DNA of 64,000 nt from Margaritifera margaritifera (lineage: Eukaryota; Mollusca; Bivalvia; Unionida; Margaritiferidae), in NCBI GenBank assembly GCA_029931535.1, contig JAQPZY010001240.1, positions 920,001 through 984,000 on the forward strand, given 5' to 3'. How positions within the stretch are numbered: the stretch's first letter is position 1; every line of letters begins with the position of its first letter. A program made the position numbers and the translations under genes. Below are positions 9,924 to 21,322 of the stretch, piece after piece. Below the pieces are notes generated by a model. That model did no database searches and was not told the DNA's origin. It saw only the letters and a program-made list of their open reading frames with translations.

Positions 9924-12357
9924 CGTATTTCCACTCCTAATGATTGTGCAGTATTTGTAATCAAAGTTAGAACTATTGTACCATGACACTGGAACAAGCG
10001 CAGTTTGTTGGCCTACCGATTTTTCTGTCCAAGCAAAACGTCACACTGGTTTAAAATGCACTTAAATAAAACTTGGCTAAGAACAGAACAGACATAAATG
10101 CATTTATTTTTAAAAATCCGTCAGATCAGAAAATGAGATATAAGCCATAATAACATGAATTACAACCTTCAGGGCCATGCAATGCAATAATAGTTAATTA
10201 CGTCAAACCTAAGCAAGTCCACTAACAGAATTAATTCTGAAATAACAACACAAACGTAAATAGTGAGTTAATCTGGCCGCAACTCGTGGAAACCCAACAG
10301 TTTAATACCGTCGATGCCAGGAGACGAACTGACACGCCTACACTAATGTAACCAGGCATGCCAGTGTCCCTTTGGTGACAAAGGTGACCCGTCCGTCTAG
10401 GCTCAACAGGTAAGACAGGATCATATATAGGTTCTGCAATTGATTTCTCATGCCAGTCCCAAGCGCCTGTCTCCTAAGTTACTCTTTCTCGAGACTTACA
10501 TAGGAAAGCAAACTCCCCTCTGGAGCCAGAGGCAGAGTGGGTCCCCCTGGTGAAAATGAGTAGACCCGTTTTTTTTCCCCACACCACTCCTTCTCTTCTA
10601 ATGCACACCAGGTAGGGTTGTATTCAGGCACGAACAGGTGGAGTCCCACAAATCACAATCGTCTTCCTGGATTAAACAAATCCAGTGGGTTTACATCCTT
10701 CACCGTCTATAACCCACTCATTGCCAATATATCGGTGAATGGGTTGTGCTTCAACTCTTACTGGTACATTATCAATGTACTGAACAAACCAGTTTGAAGC
10801 TTACACCTGGAAACATGTTAAATTACAAAGATAATCTTGCAATAACATGTATACATCCAGACATATGCGAATACCTCCCATGAGTTCAACTGAAGGGATT
10901 CGCTTGGAATTGGCCATCGTATCGTATATATTCCATGTTCTAATAACAGCACAGCCCGCTATTTTCTGCATTGTTGATTTAAATCGTATTTTACAATCTG
11001 TATTGCCTCTAATAATTGCTCATCCCTAATTATAAGTCAGCTCTAATAATTGCTCATCCCTAATTATAAGTCAGCTCTAATAATTGCTCATCCCTAATTA
11101 TAAGTCAGCTCTAATAATTTGAAACAGAGCTGCAAAGTGAATAAATCTCATACCATCCTCCCAATAAAATTTATGGGAAACTACGTAAAGTAATTTTTAA
11201 AAAAGCAATATCGTATCGAATACAAACGTGATGACATTCTAGTTTGCAACAAGATCATGTTACCTTTAAGCTGGCGACGCCTGGCTGCAGTACCACGGGT
11301 AGCATCAGTTACACACAGAAGCTGTGGCTACTACAACTGGACTTATATTGCTATGAAACTATTAGCAAGAAAGTTAGTTTAAGTACCGCACAAGTCGATC
11401 TAAAAGTATATTACCAAATCACCGCCACCAACAAAATGCATTGAATAACTTTCCAAACAATAACAATCTCATTATTAAAACCAACAGTGAAAAGTAATTT
11501 CCCATCTATCTGGGGCTATATTACTGCAAAAGTCTTGCAACGAGCATGGTGATGTCCAAATAATGTTAGAAACCTGAGGCAGCTATGTTGCATGAATTGC
11601 ATATTTTTCTTTAAATTTTAGGAGCACATTTTTTGTTTATTTTTAGTCGAATGTTTACAGTTTGAAAATTATTCTTCTACTAGCATCTTTCACCGCTACT
11701 GATCATTCATGAAGCAAATCGATACCTTTTTAAAATTACTATGGTTGCATATCTACTGAAATGAGTACTTTAACACGCTGCACGTTACATCAGTGTTTTA
11801 TGATGTACCACCAAATTAATCAAGATAAAGATAGTGACAAATTTAGTTGTTTGTTTTTCTTTTCCCACTAAAATCAAAGATTAGCGTTCAGTGGTCAATT
11901 TTGCTAATCTAATTCTGACAGTCACAGGTCCTCTGGGCCAGTTGAATATTCCAAAGTTGTTATTTTTATTTGATTGAGAGGGCCAGATAATTTTCTGCAG
12001 GATTAGTTGATTTCCATGTGAGCTGGCCCTACTGGCCAATGGAAAATTATGCTTGCTAAGTTGACCACTGTACTACAACTGTTATATCAACTTGTTTATT
12101 TCTAACTGGATATCTGTGCGACTTTGTGAACAAATATAAATAATTCGAACAAGAGGTTTTCGACCTGAAGAAACCCGTCTGTTCTGTTCTGAATCACTTA
12201 ACATACAAACACAGCTAGTAAAGAACATTACAAAAAAGCGTTGGAAAAATAAATGCATATGCTAGGTAAATGGAAGCGTTAAGCGGCTATAAATATCTTT
12301 TCCAGACTGTGTTTTGTTATTTGGATTACAATGACAAACATGGCCGCCATGGAGTTT
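9924..12357. other. Non-coding stretch, no gene recognised
   Basis: Apart from the 34-bp repeat at 11007-11119, I see no exon or mobile-element core. The part at ~10300-10660 is richer in GC than its surroundings but gives no protein motif. Confidence 0.5.
11007..11119 (+). repeat. 34-bp tandem array, 3.3 copies
   Basis: Units start with CTCTAATAATTGCTC at 11007, 11041 and 11075, with a partial fourth at 11109. The copies are essentially identical. Confidence 0.95.
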
Positions 12358-12745
12358 CTAACACTGTCATTTTGTTGGCGTTTCAAACCAAACGGGAGTT
12401 TCTTTACTAACAAAGTCGCCATATTTGCGTTGGCGAGTCTATTTTTTCAGAAAACAGATGTGATGTAGTTCGCCGTCTTCGATAACCTCCAAATAATTCA
12501 GCAAGGTTAAGTAAACTTTAGGAGTTGCATCCTTTGAACACACGTTTATAAGAGATTAAACCTTTTTATTTTGTTTAAAACTTTTTAATAGAATGTTAAA
12601 CCTAAACATTGCAAATATTGGATTCACACGATACAGTTTATACTGAAAATGGACTGTTCTAAAAACCGGAAAAGGACAGTGAGTCTAGTTGTTTACATCA
12701 ACAGCTTCCGTTTGGTTTGAAACGCGAACAAGATGACAATATTAG
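12358..12745. mobile_element. MITE-like element with ~38-bp terminal inverted repeats
   Basis: Bases 12358-12395 and 12708-12745 are inverted copies that differ at only a few positions; both contain 'GCGTTTCAAACCAAACGG' in opposite orientation. The ~390-bp interval has no ORF of note. This fits a non-autonomous DNA transposon, but no target-site duplication was confirmed, so a simple inverted repeat is possible. Confidence 0.6.
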
Positions 12746-12810
12746 GGGCCCCCTGGCGACAATTAGGTTAGAAATTATAAATTGATGAACGAAATTACTA
12801 AGTTATGTGC

Positions 12811-12812
<2 letters not shown>

Positions 12813-12875
<63 letters not shown>
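12813..12875 (+). repeat. (TA)n microsatellite
   Basis: Uninterrupted TA run of about 31 units. Confidence 0.98.
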
Positions 12876-12877
<2 letters not shown>

Positions 12878-14105
12878 TTGATGCTTTTGTTTGTAAAAAC
12901 TGTTGAGGGGGGTAGGCAAATACTATAGTTGTGGTAATAGGTTTGATTCATATAAATATTCGTAAAACAACAAATATTTGATCGAAAAAGATCCAGACTG
13001 TTTGATATAGTGTTGCGTAGGTCCACTAAATTCTTGTCCCCATTGTAATGTTTATTTAATTCCGTGTTAGTACCGCGAACGTGTACAGCAAAAGAGACAC
13101 TGAGAAAGATATATGTGTCTTTCACATCGTCCATCCTTGAACCGGTCCAAATCAGCGGAAAGCTCAGACGCATGGAGCCACAACCTCTGAGGCCAAATTG
13201 TAGAATATAAACTTGGTTACATCCCTTATAACATCAATCCAGCAATATACAAATGTTTTACATGTAAGCCAACGTGTGCTCCACACAATGCACAACACTA
13301 TCTGCTCTTTGCTGCCTTAAATCCAATTATCATTAATCAGATAATTGGTAATAAAAGCATTTAAATAGTTGAATAGGTGACAATGCAAACTTCTTTTTTT
13401 TTCTTCTGATAAATGAGCATGCGCTGCGATGGGCTTTCAATTGAACATTCCGTTAAAACCTACCAGACAAATAGTTGTCACTGATGTTGCGTTGGTTCTC
13501 TGTATGTTTTGTTAATTGTATTTGTACATTTGTGGATGTATCTCATGGATATTGTGATATATTTGTGAGGTGGATGACAACATTTATGAACATCTGATAC
13601 ATATCAATGCTAACAACAGCTTAAGTTGTTTGTAAATATAATCATTTTATCAGCATATTCATTCAAGTGTCTTATTACACGCACCATTTTTCTTATCATT
13701 AAATAAAAAATAATTTTTGTATTTTCATCTGTATGTTTTCATTTTGGTCATTGGATTTCCTCTGTTTCCTTTTCGTACAACAATTAATGTTCCAGCAATA
13801 TTTACATTTTCAATAGACTGAATATATATTTGGCCTGCGCAAGCACAAAAATATACACATTTGCTCAAGAGGAAAATAACATTTTTACTGTTATTGCTTG
13901 TCTGCTTGTAGTTAGATTAAGGTCATGTAGTACATATTATGAAACACATTGATAATATATGCAAAGAAAGGGTTTTCACATATATTAGTTTGAATTTCAT
14001 TATCTCGGTGAAATATAAAGGAAATTGTTTCCATGCCTTCGGTTACGTTCTTTACTTTGAACAAAAGCAATAAATATTGATACAGACCTATCTGCACTTA
14101 CTTAC

Positions 14106-14107
<2 letters not shown>
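12876..14107. other. AT-rich DNA without recognised features
   Basis: A minus-strand frame covering 12775-13173 runs through the adjacent TA repeat; its unique part has no known motif. Nothing else was recognised. Confidence 0.4.

Positions 14108-14165
<58 letters not shown>
14108..14165 (+). repeat. (GA)n microsatellite
   Basis: Perfect GA dinucleotide run of about 29 units. Confidence 0.98.
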
Positions 14166-14167
<2 letters not shown>

Positions 14168-15399
14168 AAAGAAGCTTACTATAACTATTTTGAGTCAAAC
14201 TTGAATGTAAATGTAAAAAGTCCTAATTTAATTTTTAAATGTCTTTCGTTTCATACAAAATTTAAATTGCACTGAATATGTGAGTATAGAAAAAAGTTTA
14301 TTTTCTCCGTCGACCAGGATTAGTTGTGTCTACAAGTTTTCACCTAATTGTACCAATCTATACTTGAGGCTCTTGAAAAAAAAATTGTAGATAATATGCC
14401 CATATACATGCAGATCAGGTCGAAAATTATATCAACCGCTGATGAAATACAATGTACTTTATAAAATAAACCGTAACTTCTCACTACAATAATTAACGAA
14501 GCAACCTGTCAATAATCTCTAATGTTTGTTATATAAGACCATACAAAAGGTTAAGATAATGTGCTACTAGATCAAGAAGTTAAATAGAGGCAGTCATTTT
14601 TTGTTTGTAAATTTTTGTAAATTTTGCGTTTCAGCTTCTTTTCATACACGACTATTCAAAGTGTTGTGCTGACAGATGTATAGATATTAAAAATCAAGAT
14701 AATTACTTGAAACCATTCGATAGTACAACTTAAAGGTCAGATTTTTGTAAGGGATATTGCTTTCTTTTGCACAACTTAAAAGTCAAATTTGTATAAAGGA
14801 CATTACATTCAATAGTGCTTAAAGGTCAGATTTGCATCAAGAATATTACATGAGTGTTTATTTTAAATGAAACAAATTAAATGATTTCTTTTGCGAACCT
14901 TGGCGATCAAAGGGATTAAAGGGATTCTTCAAGTTTTGCAAACTTTTGAAATGAGAATAACTGTAATATGATATTTATCACACAACGACAATCAATAGTT
15001 TTATTCAACAAAACCTCAAAATAGTCTAGTTAAATAATTTCAAATTGCATTCGGATGTCTCCTTGGTGTTATATAATATCATGGTGTTATATTCAATAAC
15101 ATAATATGGGTTTACTGACATAAACAACACAAAATCACGTGACACGATCACTTGAAAATGAAATGACTGGACCAATGATAAATGAAATACAATGCAGATT
15201 AGTCGATAGTCTCTCTGCCATGGCATAATCGTCTTTATCCATCGTCTGGGGCATTTTAAATGTTTTCGTCTGCGTTACTATCCCCAAGCTCTCGAAGGAG
15301 CTCGGGGATATTTTTATACTGTCCATCAGTACGTAGGAATGTCGGTATGTAGGTACGTACGTGTGTAATGTCCATGAACAACTCCAAAACCTTAAAAGC
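14166..15399. other. AT-rich DNA with one short repeat
   Basis: Contains the diverged ~45-bp repeat at 14722-14860 and nothing else I can support. A block of GTAC/GTAGG-rich sequence at ~15335-15365 marks the approach to virus-like block A. Confidence 0.4.
14722..14860 (+). repeat. Diverged ~45-bp tandem repeat, 3 copies
   Basis: Three loose copies of a unit beginning near CTTAAAGGTCAGATTT, at about 14728, 14774 and 14817, followed by similar GGATATT/GACATTA/GAATATT segments. Confidence 0.6.
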
Positions 15400-15619
15400 T
15401 AGAAACTTGTACTTGTGTTCCGCGAGCGAGACGAGGCACAATATGCCAGCCGCACAGACATATGCACTGGTGTTGGCTTGTGCTTGTGCACACAACTCAT
15501 GTTGGCTGTTCGTGCGCATGCTCTTGAGGAACAAGTGTAGTCCCTTCGGACGCTTGAGACTTTCCAAGCTAACCGTCGTGCCCGCTATTGAGCTGCTCGC
15601 TTTGGAGGGTTTACAAATA

Positions 15620-16015
15620 TTTATAGGCAGTATAGCCCAGAGCGGCGAAAACCATCATCTCGTATTTTTACTGCTTGGTTAATGGTGTGTAAAAGTTAGA
15701 AAGCCTGGGTTAGTTGCCGATCTGCTGAACGTCTTCTGTTTTTCTACCGCTCACCAAATAGTATTCATGTGCAGCAACGCTGACGTTAACGTAGGTCCTT
15801 TTGGCATGCTGTTCGTCGCGTAGCCTCTCATTGAGGGAATAGAGATGCTCGTTGCGCTTGCGGCTGTACTCGGCCTGCCCAGTTAGGAGTTGTTTCAGCG
15901 ACTTGTCATGGCGGACACGTTCGGCTTCGGCTGTATATGGATGCAACCCAGAAACAAGGCAGTTTGAGTCAGTTAATACGAGGGCGTTGACAACTGCCCC
16001 GCTTATCATGGCCAT
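15620..16015 (-). pseudogene. Small virus-like protein g1 (block A copy)
   Basis: Starts with 'MAMISGAVVNALVLTDSNCL', a hydrophobic N-terminus, followed by a charged helical stretch with RKRNEHLYSLNERLRDEQHA and then an Ala/Tyr-rich part. A hydrophobic tail ('MMVFAALGYTAYKYL') follows in a shifted frame near 15620-15660. The block B paralogue is at 36745-37148. I recall similar small proteins beside virus-like mobile elements of marine invertebrates, but the function is unknown; two hydrophobic ends around a coiled helix suggest a membrane or virion-associated protein. The ORF itself spans 15710-16015. Confidence 0.5.
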
Positions 16016-16258
16016 TATTAGCAGGAATGATGCCTTGTTTAATTAGCGTCCAAAGGCTAAACGCTGTGATGGTTACAGCCGTTGCTGCGTCTTCAAATTC
16101 TAGGCGACCAAGGTCGGCCAGCTTCATCTTGAACACGCATTTGGCAATCATCGAATATCCCACTTCAAAGGAGGTTTCCAAGATTTTTGGCGTACAGTGG
16201 TGTTGACATCTTGCACGGTTTTAACATGTTTATGTTGTTTTGTTATTTTACAAACACA

Positions 16259-16576
16259 CTACTGTTCCCAATAAAAGGGGACATGAGTATGTCTAATGGA
16301 TGCTACGGGTACATGCGGTGCTGCCTTGTCTCCAGATGTTGGTTTTAGTGTTTGGTCCGCTCTTGCACTGCCGTTCCGACTACTTGTGCTGCTGGCGCTC
16401 CAGATAAGGTATAAAGAAGGCCAGCTACCGATGACAATCCGTCCAATAAAACATAAGATGGCGTGAGTGTTTGCAGTCTCCACTTTTTTCTCAGCCCGAC
16501 GTTGTTTAATCATCTCGTCAAGTCTTTTACCAGCAGAAACTCTACCTGGGTCTTTAACCTTCGAAACTTGTGTCAC
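16259..16576 (-). pseudogene. Virus-like gene fragment g2 (block A copy)
   Basis: Encodes a basic stretch ('GKRLDEMIKQRRAEKKVETA') followed by a hydrophobic part ('AILCFIGRIVIGSWPSLYL') and a Ser-rich tail. The same arrangement, broken by a stop, is seen in block B at 37351-37680, including the shared SSRN-S-R ending. It may be the C-terminal part of gene g3, since both lie in tandem and the intervening bases encode Gln/Ala/Thr-rich linker-like sequence in both copies. Function unknown. Confidence 0.4.
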
Positions 16577-16650
16577 TTCCTAAGCTTGTCATTCCGACGG
16601 CGCAGTCGGTTGTGCCAGCGCATCCATCATCCGTTGCGCTGGTAGAGCGA

Positions 16651-17220
16651 TCATCTGTTGTGCTTGTAATTTTTTAATTTTCTTTTTTTTTTTTTTTTTT
16701 TTGGGGGGGGGGGGGCAAAATCCACATGCCTATAGGCAACCATGCCATCTGCAATTTGTGCTAGTACAGCACCGTGCCTAGAGTAAAGGTGGCTGCTGAT
16801 GGTTGCCAAAGAGGTCTGGATGATTGGATCCTTTTCCAAGTCATTTGCAAGATGTTCGCGGTTATCGATAGACAGATTGTGGCTTACAACTGCTGTGTAC
16901 AGTCAAGGCAGAGACGACCCCATCGAAGCAGTCATCCTGGTCCCCAGATTAGTCTCGTACATGGCATAGGTCTTTGCTACCACTTCATCGCTCATCGCCA
17001 TAAGACCCGCACAAATAAGAGGTCTGCCTATGTATTCTTTCGCTGCGCCAGAAGACACAAATTCTGACAGGCCAGCACGCTGCTGTACTAGTGCTGATTG
17101 GACACAACATACATGGGGAATCGTGTGTGTGGCCGTCGTTATGACTTCCGGCTTGTCAACTTCTGAAGTCAACCCATATAGTATCTCGTCAACACTCATA
17201 TCACTTACAGCAACCGCCAT
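16651..17220 (-). pseudogene. Virus-like gene g3 (block A copy)
   Basis: Begins 'MAVAVSDMSVDEILYGLTSE', closely matching 'MAVAISDMDVHEILYGLISE' in block B at 38324. It continues through 'AVVSHNLSIDNREHLANDLE' and 'GAVLAQIADGMVAYRHVDF', also present in B. A frame change near 16890-16910 splits it, and a T-run plus G-run at 16684-16715 damages the 3' part. Conservation of both halves shows it was one protein of roughly 190 residues or more. A related fragment with 'AIVPCISVNRRLVRSGDD' lies in block C. Function is not recognised. Confidence 0.55.
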
Positions 17221-17403
17221 TGTTCTTATGAAGTTCTGGACATGGTTGGTTGAGCGCTTAAATCAAAGTAGCTTATAGATAATAAAGGTTAAGGTCCCAG
17301 GTGGTATAGTGTGGCTGGTGGCCTACACCACATTACACAAGCTCAAGTGCGGGGGGGGGGGGACAAACTAATAGGACACAGGTGGGTCTGTGCGCAGGAG
17401 CAG

Positions 17404-17765
17404 CTAACCAAAACTTTCCTTTCTGAAAAACTCATAGGCCTTCCTTCGATGCTTGGCCTCAATGATATTGTTTTCTCTTAGTATATCCCTAAATGAGTTT
17501 TCGTATTTGCAGTAGAAGAGGGCTATCCACAAGGTCTGCTCGCGGAAATCACGGGCAACGTCGTTGTACGTTTGTGTTATGACCCACAAGCTCATGCCAG
17601 TGGCAGATATCGGCGAGCTTAGTTAAAAGCGTCGTGCTTTGCTCGAACATTTTAGTGAGTGCACAAAGCAGGTCATCCAGGTCACCTAAGGGTTGACAAA
17701 ATACTCCTGCGTCTTTTTTGCCGTTGGCTCACAGCCTGTCGTACGCCTTATTAAGGCGTAGGTTT
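17404..17765 (-). pseudogene. Packaging-ATPase remnant (block A copy)
   Basis: The 3' part reads 'MSLWVITQTYNDVARDFREQ' and continues to 'ENNIIEAKHRRKAYEFFRKE', matching 'ISVWLITQKYNAIARDFHKQ' in block B. The W-L/V-I-T-Q motif is what I expect after Walker B in the FtsK/HerA-like ATPases of Maverick/Polinton elements. Upstream pieces (LDDLLCALTKM, KAYD..NGKKDAG) appear in other frames, and a stretch corresponding to the Walker B region is missing. No Walker A is present because the block jumps to unrelated sequence near 17765. Confidence 0.5.
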
Positions 17766-18060
17766 TCGAGGTTTTGTGGAACGGTACGCAATACCCGACG
17801 GTTTATCAACGTCCCGCGGTTCTATGTCCAAGTCGATCAGATAAACGCAACTGAGATTATTCTTGATGAAAAAACAGCACCCTGCTAAAAGACATTTCTA
17901 TTCGTGGTGAGTCCTACGGGGAGACGCGCGCTGTCTCCTATGGAAAGCCACATTAGTGCATACTGCATGAAGGCAGCATCCATGAGCTATCGATGCGCAT
18001 CTTAGACGTGAGGAAATCACCGGTTAATATGCTGTCGTTCACTATCACCTTTAAGTTTCA
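17766..18060 (-). pseudogene. Unassigned virus-like coding remnant
   Basis: Minus-strand pieces read 'MDAAFMQYALMWLSIGDSAR' with 'LPVGLTTNRNVF' after it, then 'LDLDIEPRDVDKPSGIAYRS' in another frame. They look like genuine structural-protein sequence broken by at least two frame changes. The stretch sits where block B has its capsid gene, but I cannot align it with the B fragment. Confidence 0.35.
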
Positions 18061-18069
18061 AAACAGTGT

Positions 18070-19240
18070 TTGCACACTATGAGTCCACGTAGTCTGGCCT
18101 TCGTCAGTAACCGCGTTCCAAGCGCTTTCGGGCCATCGATCCCGTTTGATGCCGCCTCAGAAGATCCCATAGATAATGAAACTCTCGGCCATGTGGCGGG
18201 TCAAGCCAGCACAAGCGAAAGTACCGATGGTGCCTTGAAGGTCGTGTACCCAACAGCCGACAGTATCACGTCGGACAGCGAGATTACAGCAATGAATGTG
18301 TCTAGTTACTATGACTGTGATTCAATGCAAAACGTTCAAAACGTTGGCGGTTTTACCGTTAGCAACGACAACGACACTCTTATTGTCCCAGGCGCCGGAT
18401 TTTATTTCATTGACCTCCATGAGTGTCGTGGTAACGGACTGTGGGCAACACTTTCAATCCGTGTAAATGGAGTCGTACTAGCACATAATGATAGCAGTGA
18501 TCAGTCACTTAATAACGTTGACGTACTTGGACTTAAAAAAGAAAAGCCATTGGAGTGCAACCAGACAGAAACAAGGAACACGTATCATTTGTGCCGCCTG
18601 CTGATTCTGCGATCGTTGAAAAAAGATGGAATATTGGCGAAGCTCGAACAACAAGTGCATAACATCGACAAGGAATACAAACCAATGGTGCAAGAGTTTA
18701 GGCGCATCCTTTACGTTAACACGTACTGGTCCACGTTGTGGTGGAACGAGGATGCAAAGTAGATAGACATCGAAAACTGGGACCTCCAATAGCACTCTTA
18801 TCCGACCCTCAAGTAGCTAGAGTTAATTGCGCATTTGCTGTCGGAACAACAGCAGAAATTACTGTCCTTAAGGCGTGTTGGGAGCGATTGCTACAACAAT
18901 GTCGACGTGATATTTGGTGACACGTTCTTGCCATAAATCTTTCTGTCGGGGTATGTAGAGCCCTGTATCACCCGTCTCACCAGAAACAAAAACAGAGTTA
19001 CAATCGAAAAAGACGCGCTCTGCCGCATCAAAGTAATAGGCCAGAAAAACAGACAGTCGCTGCAAGTGCAGACAGGAGATATGGCATCTATGACTACCGA
19101 AGAGCGTGTAGGCGGACGTTTTGAAAACCGTGATATTTTCGGATCTAATCACATTAGGCAAACTAACATTTTCTTTGACATCAGCACCGTATTACCAGTA
19201 AACCACGTCGACGGGTTAGAGGTGCGTGTCCGCAGGTGAG
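18070..19240 (+). pseudogene. Attachment/fibre-like gene with C1q/TNF-like module (block A)
   Basis: An open 230-codon frame (18070-18762) starts the gene. After a low-complexity N-terminus ('GHVAGQASTSESTDGALKVV') it has a beta-rich segment with 'TLIVPGAGFYFIDLHE' and 'ATLSIRVNGVVLAHN', the pattern of a small jelly-roll head such as C1q/TNF. From about 18540 homology with block B passes to other frames and includes 'WNED', 'DCY' and 'KDA-CRI--IGQKN' pieces up to ~19240. It probably was one attachment or capsid-decorating protein of over 350 residues. Frameshifts near 18540 and 18775 break it. The C1q/TNF resemblance is by eye only. Confidence 0.45.
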
Positions 19241-19329
19241 CTCATCCCTTCACCCCTCCAGGTCAACTAAACTTACATATCACGCTGCTTACAGAGTAAT
19301 TATAGTGACGCCTGAAAAAGATCTGCGAG

Positions 19330-19715
19330 GTCAAAGCTTTTCTATGCGCAAAAAAAAAAAAAAAAAGAAAAAAAAGGCATGCTTTGTACGAAACGTACAA
19401 GCGGGCAATAAATGTTGTAAACGGTACTGACACCACACTGACGGCTGTGTCTGTGGGTGCATATGTGGCAGGCGTTGGTCTGTTGTCAAATATCGTTTCG
19501 GCTCCGCTAGTTGCATAGTTATACCCTTGGAGATAACAACACTAAGTTGCGGCCTGCTTTCATTAGCCGACGGCTAACCACGAAGGCTAAAAAGCTCAAC
19601 ACGATCGGAAACCACGTATCTATCGCACTACACGACAACGCCATCTCTGAAGAGGAGTTCAACCTTATTTTAGTTGAACTTGCCAAATACGCAGCTATTA
19701 GGAATGAAATATAGT
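19330..19715 (+). pseudogene. Small membrane protein, EEFNLIL family (block A)
   Basis: Pieces in successive frames: 'DLRGQSF' (~19323), a hydrophobic stretch 'SVGAYVAGVGLLSNIVSAPL' (~19450-19505), and a C-terminal part ending in 'ISEEEFNLILVELAKYAAIR' (19650-19710). The same order is seen in block C (26271-26970), where the segment reads EDEFTFILDEMNNYTALKND. An A-run at 19351-19375 and at least one further frameshift disrupt it. A single hydrophobic core between charged helices suggests a membrane-interacting protein; its role is unknown. Confidence 0.55.
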
Positions 19716-19830
19716 CTAACGCGTACAACGCGCACGCTTCTTTCAAAAGAGTTCGTAGTTCGTGGCAGAGCGGAAGCCCGCAAGTCATTCATTAAAAGTT
19801 CACGGGGATTGATTATAAGATGTGCTTTGT

Positions 19831-20849
19831 CCTTTTAAACGTCCGAAACACAAAACACTGCTTGTGCTCCCCCTACTTCCAGTCGGAACGATATGCTAAC
19901 AACAACTGCTCATCCGGCTTATTGTTAGCACGCCTTTGGCACGGGTGATAAAATAAAACCTTAAATACGTTTTGCATAACACACGGCAGCTTTTTAAAAA
20001 TATTTTAAAAAATGGTTTAGGGTCAGAGTTATTACACAAATTTAAAAGAATATATGGTCGCGATGGAGGGTCCAGTAGTTTACCAGGGTCCAGAAATTGC
20101 GTGCTCAATCAACTCCTGTGTGAAAACGGAAGTAAATATAAAAATTTTGATATGGCTCAATTGACAGTACAACATCAAAATATGGATCATTTTCATCTGG
20201 AACTAATACAGCTGCCTTATTACTGCATAGGCGAGCAGACATTATTTTCACGTGAGTGAAAATCAAATTGAGAACATTCTGCGTGTGTATATAGTACTGT
20301 GTATTCTTCGCATCACGGTGACAGCTCTCTGTGAGCGTGACAACATTTTACTCTCGTGACCAAATCTTTCGATCGTGACCACAAGAGTTAAACATGACCA
20401 AATGAGCCAACGGGTAACCGCTACTAGGTAAGTCTGTTGCTTTATTTTTCAAGCGCACTGGTACCACACCCCCACTTGAGCGTCTCCAGAGAGTCAGGCC
20501 GGCGAGGGTCATGGAGCGCCCCTATGGGCTCTCCTGAGGTTTGTTGAGGTAAGCGCTTTTAAAAAAAAAACAAAAAAACAAAGCCTGGTTTTCGTTTTGT
20601 CTTTTGGATCCGCGGCAGGAAGTTTGACAATTTACCTTGCTAGTGGTTTTTTTTATGTCATTTGCGGGAGTACTGAACGGTCGGCGGATGGCGTGCCGTG
20701 CACACCCTCTTCCTCTGCCCCCCCCCCCCCCTGCTGCTTATTTGACGACTGCTTTTGTGTGGTCCCCTTAGAGCTCGTTAAATATGGGCTTGACTGTGCA
20801 CACACACACACACACACCACATACACACACACGGCTGCAAACACACCAC
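19831..20849. other. Spacer after block A
   Basis: Contains no recognised gene. Composition remains mixed, with A-runs at ~20561-20580, a C-run at ~20720 and a broken (CA)n stretch at ~20797-20850. Confidence 0.4.
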
Positions 20850-21320
20850 ACACATTTACTAATCAACCAAACAAAGGACAGCATAGCAAGGCTCATTTCG
20901 TATTTTGAGCAGACGTCAGCAATATTCACCAGTGATGACATAACACACAATAGTGAAGCCCCTGAGAATCTATGGACACTATCAAGAATCACTGCAGATC
21001 GATCCGCCAAAGAATCCAGGCAAACAAATGTCACATATTTCTTCAGGAAATTGACATAATAAATATGTATACAGTACATAGTGCGATGTGTTCGATGTGT
21101 TAATTGTGTATGTACATTTGCATGTTATAATAAAGTAAAATAAACACAAGTCAATAGATGTATTCATTAATTTATTTCAACCATTATTGAATATACAGTA
21201 CATTTACAGTTAGCAAATACATGTACATGTACATGTATACGGTATCAATTATCCGGAAAACTCATTAATCCGGACATATTCACTGGGAAATAATGTGTCC
21301 GGATTAACGAGGTTCCACTG
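20850..21320 (+). mobile_element. pogo/Tigger transposon, 3' remnant
   Basis: A frame from ~20877 to the stop at 21057-21059 carries 'SIARLISYFEQT' and ends 'RQTNVTYFFRKLT'. The ending resembles the short (K/R)QT-I-T-FF tail of Tigger/pogo DDE transposases. Downstream, 21293-21320 is an imperfect pogo-type terminal repeat: read inward on the minus strand it begins CAGTGGAACCTCGTTAATCC. The TA at 21321-21322 fits the superfamily's TA target site. The 5' end with its DDE core is absent. Confidence 0.7.
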
Positions 21321-21322
21321 TA

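Larger units (their letters stand above)
15400..19830. mobile_element. Block A: decayed Maverick/Polinton-like element (partial)
   Basis: From about 15400 to 19460 this matches block B (36640-41156) in order and orientation: minus-strand genes first, then a plus-strand attachment-type gene and a plus-strand membrane protein. Polymerase and integrase are absent, and the capsid region is collapsed to ~300 bp between ATPase remnant and attachment gene. GC content is clearly above the flanks. Frameshifts and stops cut every gene. No terminal inverted repeats or target duplication could be assigned. Confidence 0.65.

Noticed and set aside
12775..13173. 132-codon minus-strand ORF
   Set aside because: Its C-terminal third is the TA microsatellite; the rest has no motif or splice support.
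20653..21079. Cys/Val-rich ORFs on the minus strand
   Set aside because: They depend on the CA repeat and overlap the pogo transposase tail on the other strand.
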